Part shown: piece by piece, positions 55,995-64,000 of the stretch
How the letters are laid out: every line of letters begins with the position of its first letter
Position numbering within the stretch: the first letter of the stretch is position 1
Source of the DNA: Palaemon carinicauda
Lineage: Eukaryota; Arthropoda; Malacostraca; Decapoda; Palaemonidae
Length of the DNA: 64,000 nucleotides
NCBI RefSeq assembly: GCF_036898095.1
Contig: NC_090751.1
Span: 74,128,432-74,192,431, forward strand
Reading direction: 5' to 3'
Notes under the pieces: generated by a model
The model's input: the letters and a program-made list of their open reading frames with translations, nothing else
Told to the model about the DNA's origin: nothing
The model's database searches: none
Translations under genes and position numbers: made by a program

Positions 55995-56843
55995 CTCTGC
56001 ATAGAACAGCGAGTTACTTGGGACTTTAACTCTACGGGTGCCTGTGTTGACCCTTGTGTGATACATAGTGATTTCATGGACACTTAGTGTTTCTAATAGA
56101 CTGTTCTTATCAAGGTGAAATGTCATAGACTTCACATGAGTGCCACATGCCCTAGGGCATGATGTGTTTTTTCTTTGATAAAGACTGACGTTCCTCTGGA
56201 ACTTGTGTTTTCTAAATTTGAAATTTCTTTCAGATTCAAGATTGAAGTCTTATATTTTCTATGTACATTATTTTTATTATTGTAAATTAACTTTACACCC
56301 TTTATTGCAATTATTATTACTATAACCTGCAAATTATGAAATAAAATGTCTATTTTATTACTTGTGCATCTCTCTTCGCTCCTATTACCATTATGAAATA
56401 CATGATTGTCATAGTTTCATTTACCCCTTTCCTTTGGAATGAGAAGAATAATATAAATTGTCTGTATTATATACTCACCCATGCTGTGTAATATTCCTAC
56501 TTGAATACTTACCTTCGTCATGCCTTCGAGACCAGATTGATCTCTAATCCATGGACTATAGTGATTAATTATCACTTGTCTACTCTTGAGAATATTCCTA
56601 CACGAATATTAACCTTCTGTCTTGTCTCCGAATCCTACACGAACTCTCCGCAGGGTGAGTAGCCCTTCGATGACCACTTCGGATTTTGGTATCATCCGCC
56701 GGGACTTCTCTGCCAGGGGGGCAGGAAGCTGGATCCCCACGGAACCTCTACCGAGGTCACATTACATACCTCTATTCGGAGCCCTTGGCACTTACTCTAC
56801 AAAAGGGGAAATTTTCCACGATACATTGATTCTCTGGTACTCT
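55995..56843 (+). other. D4 3' region
   Basis: 850 non-coding bases between the recombinase stop and the ICR. AATAAA at 56340-56345 may be a polyadenylation signal. Matches D3's 40204-41044 and D5's 57402-58319 in reverse, weakly. No gene seen. Confidence 0.65.
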
Positions 56844-56937
56844 TCCATCAGGATGTCATGGCTTGAGCCCAAAAAACGGATTTTGAGCGAAGCGAAAAAT
56901 CTATTTTTGGGTGAGATAGCCATGACGTCCTGATGGA
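56844..56937 (+). repeat. D4 internal complementary region (ICR)
   Basis: 94-bp imperfect palindrome between TCCATCAGGATGTCATGG and CCATGACGTCCTGATGGA. The left half is the inverse complement of D4's left terminus (CTTGAGCCCAAAAAAC); the right half, from GGATTTTGAGCG to GGGTGAGATAGCC, is the inverse complement of D4's right terminus. The two meet at AAC (56875-56877). This is the diagnostic DIRS1 arrangement used as template to complete the ends. Confidence 0.9.
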
Positions 56938-57018
56938 CCCTCCCGTCTATTCTAGTCCAGCCTTTCAGGCCCCGCCCTGTCCTGCTGTATCATGGAGATT
57001 AGCAAGGAGCTGGCATCA

Positions 57019-57361
57019 GGATGAGGACGGACGTGACGTCATTTAGCAATGGCGCCCGTTTGTTTACGTTTCGAGTACCAAAAGCAGCCACGGATGAGTG
57101 TAACTGTGGAACGGCTCCCCAGTTATTCTCCACCTTTCCATATCGAAGTGTTAACTCTATATGGGGTGCAGATAGCTATGTGGCGTGTTAATACATACGT
57201 CCCCTGTTGATATACGATATCTTAGAGGGAAACCTTTAGGATACTCGCACCAGAAGTTAGAATTCTGTGATAACCTGTGGTTTAATTCTCTGGGAATATC
57301 CTTGTAGTTAAATATACCCAAGGAAGCTACCGAAGGAACCTTCCATCAGGACGTCATGGCT
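57019..57361 (+). repeat. D4 right ITR
   Basis: 343 bp, GGATGAGGACGGACGTGAC to CAGGACGTCATGGCT. Inverse complement of the left ITR. The end-specific tail ATCTCACCCAAAAATAG to CAAAATC follows (57362-57400). Confidence 0.93.
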
Positions 57362-57401
57362 ATCTCACCCAAAAATAGATTTTTCGCTTCGCTCAAAATC
57401 A

Positions 57402-58319
57402 GTTTTTTGGGCTCAGGCCATGTCGTCGTGATGGAAGTGTACCAGAGCATTAATGTATCTGTGGATTTTCAATAGTGCCGTTCATCTCGAGCTAAATCTT
57501 TCTTCTTTGGTCTTTAGACCTAGAGACACTTGATGTTACCATTATACATCAATCAGCTGATCATGAAATATGTCAGTGCTTCCTGCCCCCTACAGGGAAG
57601 AGTCTGGGAAGACACAAGGAAAAAATCCGAGGATTGTGAGTTCAAGGAACAATCTAGCAAACAGTTTGTATATTAGTGTCATCATATAAGTAAAGCATAG
57701 TCTGTACTAGGATTTTATTGGTCTGGGCAGGTTACTGTACCTTCCGGGTCTGTCGATGAAGAGACGGACAGGTTTATATACGTGTAGGAAACCTTAAACA
57801 GTAAAATGAACAGTCTAGTACGATAAGATCTTACCTGATTGCCTGGAACAATATGAATCTTAGTTCCGATATTTACTTAAATATCAAAAGAGTCAAGGAT
57901 GCTCTGACTTGTACATACACTGAAATATTTGGGGCAAAAGAGACCCAAATATTCGTTCTATTGTTTATTACAAAAATAGAAATCATGGTTGTAATCAATT
58001 ACAATGTATGCTGATTAATTCTGCATAAAAGCCTAAACAGTAATAACAGGAATAAATAGGGTTTACCTGAAAAGGAAAACATTAGCCACTCTAAGGGAAA
58101 TATAAAAATTTCACTACACATTCTGTTGTTACTAGGAACACTGCGCATATAAGAATGCCTGGCACTTGTGTCAGCTTATTATGCTTAATGTCACCTGTGT
58201 AGGGAGAACAGTCTATAGTGTTATCACTTAAACACAAAACTCAACATGATATGCCTTACGAGTCTATCATGTACACCCTTCACTTTAAATCCCGAATAGT
58301 GCACTGTTCTTCGCAGTAA
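57402..58319 (-). other. D5 3' region
   Basis: Non-coding. Begins with the second ICR half (57402-57443) and shares GGAAGTGTACCAGAG and CTTCCTGCCCCC with D3. Nothing else recognised. Confidence 0.7.
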
Positions 58320-59467
58320 TCAAGCAGCGGGTTTTATTACACTGCCCGCCGCCACCACATGAAATTTAATTTCTTGTAATTGCTTCGCGTAGTGCTTGAA
58401 GAAGACCCTCGAGGACTTCCATCCAGTATAAGCACGAAGGCTTTCAAACGACATCGTTTGGAAGAAATTCAGAGACGAGGCAACTTTTCTCGGATCATGA
58501 CCTGCGGGTGTACTGTCTGGATCCGCTCTGCGAATGAAGTAGGTGATTTTCGCCCTTATCTGTTTCAAGGATAACGTTGAACCTGAAGTCTCTCCCCTGA
58601 AAAGCTGACCTCCCTTAAAGTCTGAAGTTCTACGAAGATAGACCTTTAGGTATTCCACTGGGCAGAGGGATGCTTCTTCCTTCAGAGGGAAGATTCTCCA
58701 GGGACCCCATCTCTTATTGGCAGATCGTTCTTGGCAAGAAACGTCGGGTCCGGAAAGAGGTTCAGTTCTCCATTGTCTGTGAACTGAATGTGGCCATCAT
58801 CCCTCGAGAGGGCCACTATTTCGCTAACTCTGGCTCCCGAGGCTAGTGCAAATAAGAATATCACCTTCTGAGTCAAGTCTTTCAGCGAGCAATCCTCATT
58901 GTTCAGGGTTGGTGCTAATTGAAGAACTTTGTCCAAAGACCATGAAATGGGCTTAGGAGGAGCTGCGGGCCGAAGTTTAGTGCAGGCTTTAGGGATCTTG
59001 TTGATGATTTCGTTGGAAAAGTCTACCTGGAAGGCATAAAGTATTGGTCTGGCCAGGGCGGATTTACATGTAGTAATCGTATTGGCTGCTAAACCTTGTT
59101 CATGAAGATGGATGAAGAGGGACAAACAGAGGTCCGTAGAAATCTCCTTAGGTTTCTTCGCCTTGACAAAGACCACCCATTTCTTCCAGGAAGACTCATA
59201 TTGTCTTCTTGTTGACTTTGACTTGTATTCTTCTAGGAAGTTAATACTATCCCTAGAAATCCCAAACCGTTTCTTGACCACTAAGGCGAGAAAATCATGA
59301 GATGAAGGTTCTGGATTTTCACTGATGAAGCCGAGACAGTCAATTTCTGCACTTGCTGAGTCAGAACTGGGTCCAGCTACGGGATCAGTTTCAGGCGTAG
59401 TTCCGTTACCAGGGGGAACTAAACGCTGTTGGGCTACTTGTGGGCCACTATTGCTGCCGTCCCCCAA
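58320..59467 (-). pseudogene. D5 tyrosine recombinase, one frameshift
   Basis: N-terminal part at 58682-59467 (261 codons): EIDCLGFISENPEPSSHDFL, RRQYESSWKKWVVFVKAKK, TTCKSALARPILYAFQVD and the arginine block SGARVSEI. A one-base loss near 58715 turns NDLPIKRWGPW-type sequence into an early stop. The rest, 58320-58658, keeps AGHDPRKVASSLNFF, GWKSSRVFFKHYAKQ and the Tyr, and ends at 58320. All five catalytic residues are present, so this is a recently inactivated copy. Confidence 0.9.
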
Positions 59468-59482
59468 AAGGATCTCAGTTTG

Positions 59483-61193
59483 TCAAGGACTTTCAGCAGA
59501 AGGTTGGTTGGAGGGAATAGGTAGATCTTGGACCATCTGTTCCAATCTATGGACATTGCATCCATTGCTCCCGCTAGAAGATCCTCGTACGGGGCTACGT
59601 ACCGGGGTAGCTTCTTGTTGTCGCTCGTTGCGAAGAGGTCTATCTGCAGTCCTGGAACTTTGCGTAAGATGAAGGAGAACGATCTTGCGTCTAGGGACCA
59701 TTCTGACTATCAGTTTAGTCCTGGATAGAGCGTAAGCTGTCACATTGCGGAACCCTTGAAGGTGGACTGCTGACAAGTGCCATCTCTTCTTCTCCGCTAG
59801 GCGGAGGATGGCTAGTATCACTTGATTTATGTGAGGCGATCTCGAGCCCTGTCGGTTTAGGCATCTCATTATGACTTCGCTGTCTAGAACCAGACGGATG
59901 TGGATTGAGCAGCGGAGTATCAGTTTCTTTAGGGAAAGAAAAACGGCCATGGCTTTCAGGAAATTGATGTGGAAGGTTTTGAAGAGGGGAGACCAGGTTC
60001 CTTGGACTTTACGATGATGAGAGTGACCTCCCCACCCCTCTTTCGAGGCATCCGTGTGAATGGTGACTGACGGTGGAGGTGGTTGTAAGGGAACCTTGTT
60101 CTTTAGGTTTTTGGCCTCTGACCATGGCTTGAGTAGGGATCGCAGACGATTTGGTATCGGTCTTTGTAGATCTCTTCGAGCGTTTGATGCGTATTTTCTC
60201 CAGACTCCTGATGCATCTTTTAATTGTGCTCTCAATACTGGATCTGTCACTGAGGCGAACTGGAGAGACCCCAACACTCTTTCCTGTTGCCTTCTTGATA
60301 TCCTTGCGGACCGAAGAAGTCTTCTGACAGATCCTGCTATCTCTTTCCTTTTCTTTGATGGAATGGAAAGGCAGTGCGACTGCAAGTTCCAGTGGACGCC
60401 CAGCCACTGAAACTTTTGAGCTGGAGACAGTCGAGATTTTTCCAAGTTGATCTTGAATCCCAAGTGTTCCAGGAACTGGATCACTTCCTTGGAGGCTTGC
60501 CTGCACTCTTCTTCGGATGCTGCCCACACCAGCCAGTCGTCCAGGTAGGCTACCACCTGGATTCCCTTTAGGCGTAGTTGATGAATGACTGCATTCGCAA
60601 GCTTGGTGAATACCCTTGGAGCTATGTTCAGTCCGAAGGGCATGGCTCTGAAGACATACTGTCTTCTTTGTAGTTTGAATCCCAGGTAGGGGGAAACTTG
60701 ACGGCTGATCGGAACGTGCCAGTACGCATCCGTCATGTCTATGGAAACTGTGTATGCCCGTTTGGGCAACAGGGTCTTGATGTGTTGAAGCGTCAGCATT
60801 TTGAACTTGTAGTTCACTATGAACTTGTTGAGTGGTGACAAGTCCAGAATTACTTCGCATTCCTTATAACTCTTTTACTCAAGAGTTCCTGAACATATTC
60901 TTCCAATATGGGGGTTGAGTGTTGGAAGAATTGAGGGAAGGTTGGTAGAGTTGAGCTCCAACTCACCCTAGTCTGTTCTTGATTAGGCTGTGGGCCCAGG
61001 GATCAAAGGTCCAACGATCCCGGAAAACAAAGACTCTCCCTCCTACCGGTAGCATCTCACTTTGAGTGCTGGGTGGAGAATTTACCTCCTTGGCCACGTC
61101 CACCCTTGTTGCCCCTACCTCTGGAGGGGCGTCTGGAGGAACCTCGAAAGGATCCTCGAGACTTCGGCCGAAAGGTCGTAGACTGCCTTTCAA
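59483..61193 (-). pseudogene. D5 RT, RNase H and methyltransferase-like region
   Basis: The overlap with Gag is at 60963-61193 (VGGRVFVFRDRW, PWAHSLIKN). About 50 bases that encode FQGRLFCVPKKDS in relatives are missing near 60860. The frame 59483-60841 (452 codons) is long: SIDMTDAYWHVPIS, MPFGLNIAPRVF, YLDDWLVWAAS, TIHTDASKEGWGGH and LQGFRNVTAYALSR, where Tyr replaces the Asp of ADALSR. The final IDLFATSN-type segment and YLFPPTN block are partly frame-shifted near 59710. Inactive. Confidence 0.88.
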
Positions 61194-63051
61194 ACACTGG
61201 GGTGAACACTGGTGACTTGAGTCGCCAGTGTTTGGGGCACCAGTTGGAAAGTGGTGGGCGATTGTGCTACCGTCTGGGACACCGTGGCCACGGGAAGCTG
61301 TTGCTGTTGCTTAGGCCGAGAGGGCACTTTAGGTCGTTTTGGTCTATTCTTCGGCTGGGGACCCTCGTCAGCTGAAGATTTTCTTTTAGAGGACAAGCCC
61401 CATCTAGAAAGGTTTCTGTTTTCAGTGGCGGCTTTGTCCACGACCTCTTTGACAACTTCACTTGGGAAGAGGTCTTTTCCCCAGATGTTAGAAGCTATCA
61501 GCTTCCTTGGTTCGTGTCTCACCGCAGCCGAGGCGAACACGAACTCTCTGCAAGCCCTTCGCGCTTTAATAAAGTTGTACAGGTCTTTTGTTACTGTCGC
61601 CAGATGGGCTTTGGCGAAGACCATGTATATGTCCGGGGTATCTGGGATGCTTGCTATTGTCTCCAGGCCAGTCTGCAGAGACAGGGAAGCAGCAAGACGT
61701 TCTTTCGTCTCCTGTTCCCTACGCAGGAGAAAGTCCGACAGCTTGGGGAGGTCTTCACCGAACTGTCGTCCGGCAATATCTGCCTCCAGCTTCCCAACTG
61801 TGAAGGTGTTGTGTACATCCTTCCAGTCCGCATCGTCTGATGGGAAGGCAAGGGAGAAGGGTCTACACTCCTCCAGTGTAGGGCACGGTTTCCCTGCCTC
61901 AACTGCCTTTAAGGCTACCTTGAGCCCTTTGTCCATAAAGGGAAAGGCACGTTTAGGATCAGCAATGAAGGACGGGTGCTTCTTGCTGAGAGCCGGCACC
62001 TTAGAGCTAGTAAAGGCCCTCTCTTTTAAGCTGGTGGTATATAAGGCCTGAGCCTTAGAGAATTCAAGGACAATAGTTTCCTTCGGCTCTGTTTCCTCTC
62101 TGGATGCAGGTTCCGTCCTGAGACAGACATGGCAATCCGGGCCAGAACTCAATTTCCTCCACTGGGACAGTGCCCAGTTTTTCTGAGAGGAAGATCTTCC
62201 CACCCCCCCCCCCCCGACATGGGCATGTGTTCTGCGTACCTCCAAGGGTTAACGTTAGAGAAGGCGGGGAGATCTTTAACATTTAGCTTCTTCGGGGCCA
62301 AACGTGTTGCAACTAGCTGATGCATCTCAGTCCGAAGAGAGGCCTCCTTCTCGGACGATTTCATTTGGATGTCCTGCACCATGGACAGCAACGAGTGCAA
62401 CGTACTCGTGATCGAATCTAGTTGGGGTGCAGTGGAGGAGGTCAAAGGCACCGGCTCATTCACTGTGGCCGATGATACCGAAATCGTTTCGGCTTTCTCG
62501 GTTTCCGTCTCAGGTGGAACGTCATCCGCCTGATCCAATTCCTTCACTAGGAGATTGTTCTCAGTCTCCTCTGAGACAACTGACATGTTGTCTTTTAGCT
62601 GGATGCTCTCTAAGGCATCCGAAACTTCAGATTCTACCGGAATCTGAACCAGGGGAATCTCAGGTTGAGCCTGGGGAATAACTGCATCCGAAGATGCCCT
62701 AGGGAAAAGACAAGCCCTCCTCTTTTCGTTAGGAAGGTATGGGCCAGAAGTGTTCTTCTGGAAACCTTTAACCCATTTACGCAGCATTTCCCTTTCTGCG
62801 TCCCTTGACTCAGTGGACTTTTGATCATCAAAAGCCTCTCTTACCAGTTTTTCACAAACGGTACATACCTGTGGGTCCAAGTACTTGAGAGCCCCCTTGG
62901 TGACTGCGCAGCGAGCATGGGCCCTGCACATGTCGTGGCCGCAGAAGTTCCTACTGCGGACCCTGCAAAAACTATTCCCACACTCGGGATGCTCCTCCTG
63001 TAAAGAAAGAAAAGCATATAAGTATTCGGTGAAATTCTCAAATTTCAGCAT
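61190..63051 (-). pseudogene. D5 Gag-like ORF1
   Basis: First frame 62149-63051: Cys/His-rich CGNSFC, FCGHDMCRAHARC and VCTVCEKLV, then WVKGFQKNTSGPYLPNEKRR, an acidic linker and NVKDLPAFSNVNPWRYAEHM. A C13 run near 62208-62220 marks a frame change at GGGGW; a second, near 62145, comes from a short loss in the EAYP segment. The second frame, 61190-62245, has EPASREETEPKETIVL, ALSKKHPSFIA, NIWGKDLFP and the basic tail. The ATG at 63051 lies beyond the conserved acceptor (CAG at 62998-63000); no ATG lies between acceptor and first Cys. Confidence 0.87.
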
Positions 63052-64000
63052 ACATATAATATCTTATATTAGCTTGGATAGGGTAAGCTATAAATAGGAA
63101 AGACACCTACAAGTGTTTCCTGTCCAGCCAATTGCTATCACCTCCTCCAATATTTAAAGTAGAATTCTTAAGAATTTTTAGAGGAAGATGATATCCTATG
63201 ATATAAAGTGTCTCTTAACACAATCTTCCAATTAACATTGGGGATTAAGAACAATTATGGATTATAACCATTAAAGGAAGAGAGAATCACTCTCTTATAT
63301 GTGATGGTCTCACAATAGGCTGCCCATGAAGCACCTTGTAGGTTGGAAAAACTTTGGGCTACAGCACTGACTGTTTGGTAACAGGTTGCCAGTCCTGTCA
63401 GGCCTGCCGGCACCTGCCGCGCCTACCGGCATCTGCCGGGCAAGCCGGCACATGCCGGCCTATTCTGGACTATTGAAGGCAATTATTGTCTTCATAAAAT
63501 TGTGTGATAGACCACCGGCAACGGCTCTGCCGGCGGCGGCGGCTCTGCCGGCCGGCAGTGGCTCTGCCAACTGCCGGCGGCTCTGTCGGCGGTGGTGATT
63601 CTGCCGGCCGGCAGCCAAGGATCTGGCAGTCGAGGATCCGGCAGTTGGCGGCAGATGACCAGGTATGGGTGGCCGGCTGCCGGCTGGCAACTCAGCAGCC
63701 GGCAGTCGGTCCCTGAATGTCCAATGTCTTTGGGTTGTCGGTCAACTATGTTCCCAAAAAGCGGCGGCAGGGCAACTGCCGGCCAGCAGACAATGGACAT
63801 GGCCCAGTATGAAAGTACGAGAGAAAGAAGAGAGGATGGAGGAAGGCAAGGGCTCAGCCTTGCCGGCCTGCATCCAGAATGAGGGTTCAATTGGAAGGGG
63901 GAATTAAATTTGGGCTTCCACCCAACCATATCCCAGTCATAAGGGCTATGGAAGGCAGTCCAAGGGAGGACTGAAGAACACTCTAAAGAATATGAGGGTA
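63052..64000 (-). other. D5 5' leader, incomplete
   Basis: Non-coding. AGACACCTACAAGTGTTT at 63101-63118 is a degenerate form of the D1/D2 hairpin. GCCGGC words are dense from 63395 to 63790, which creates spurious open frames on both strands. The leader continues past the window. Confidence 0.6.

Larger units (their letters stand above)
48513..57401 (+). mobile_element. DIRS1-like retrotransposon D4, structurally complete
   Basis: About 8.9 kb on the plus strand. 5' ITR, long leader, Gag, RT/RNase H/methyltransferase, tyrosine recombinase, 3' region, ICR and 3' ITR are all present. The ITRs are 343 bp and I find no mismatch between them. The 5' end starts GTTTTTTGGGCTCAAGCC and the 3' end is CGCTTCGCTCAAAATC. 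It lacks LTRs and a target duplication. Gag and RT have lesions; the recombinase is intact. It is inserted in the ICR of D5. Confidence 0.9.
57402..64000 (-). mobile_element. DIRS1-like retrotransposon D5 (part 2), runs off window
   Basis: Continues the D5 element interrupted by D4. It starts with GTTTTTTGGGCTCAGGCC, the other half of the D5 ICR, and proceeds on the minus strand through 3' region, recombinase, RT and Gag to the leader, which leaves the window. Its 5' ITR is expected beyond 64000. Copies are less damaged than D1 and D2 in the recombinase, which has one frameshift. Confidence 0.88.

Noticed and set aside
63386..63929. Several Pro/Ala/Gly-rich open frames on both strands
   Set aside because: They come from the GCCGGC-rich leader of D5 and have no family features.

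Overview
The window is a block of nested, mostly broken transposable elements from an animal genome. I recognise no host gene, rRNA, tRNA or CRISPR array. The mix is DIRS1-like tyrosine-recombinase retrotransposons in many copies, a BEL/Pao element, a Penelope-like element, several Ty3/gypsy elements including one with the CsRn1-type Gag motif, and a long TA microsatellite. That mix suggests an arthropod, most likely a decapod crustacean, where DIRS1-like elements are known to be common. This is inference; there is no host marker.

Layout. 1-3111: end of a Ty3/gypsy element ('H', same family as A below) with its 3' LTR, then a minus-strand CsRn1-like remnant and unassigned DNA. 3112-11113: a Penelope-like endonuclease (GIY-YIG) region split by a complete 7.4 kb BEL/Pao element (TSD ATATG). 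11309-11622: TA microsatellite. 11713-18771: Ty3/gypsy element C, split at its primer-binding site by a near-complete minus-strand CsRn1-type element G (TSD GTGT). 18779-31577: DIRS fragments D0, D1, D1b and D2, with a small gypsy fragment E between D1b and D2. D2 carries an 897-bp insertion. 31578-32459: an 882-bp element with terminal inverted repeats. 32460-40130: Ty3/gypsy element B, split by a nearly intact Ty3/gypsy element A (TSD GAAAG). 40131-64000: DIRS copies D3 and Dx, then D5 with D4 nested inside it.

The most informative locus is D4 (48513-57401, plus strand). It has 343-bp inverted terminal repeats that look identical by eye, an internal complementary region (ICR) matching both ends, a Gag ORF, a broken RT/RNase H/methyltransferase ORF, and a full-length tyrosine recombinase with R346, H457, R460, W483 and Y493. 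D4 sits inside the ICR of D5, a minus-strand relative. The join lies where D5's ICR matches D4's predicted circle junction, as expected for recombinase-mediated integration into a resident sister element. Several termini share a GTT/AAC trinucleotide.

All five DIRS bodies carry a conserved 3' splice-site-like sequence just upstream of Gag, a long untranslated leader, and a Cys/His-rich Gag N-terminus. Almost every coding region has frameshifts or stops. The D4 recombinase is the one clearly intact enzyme. Boundaries given for fragments without target-site duplications are approximate, because they come from reading copies against each other by eye.
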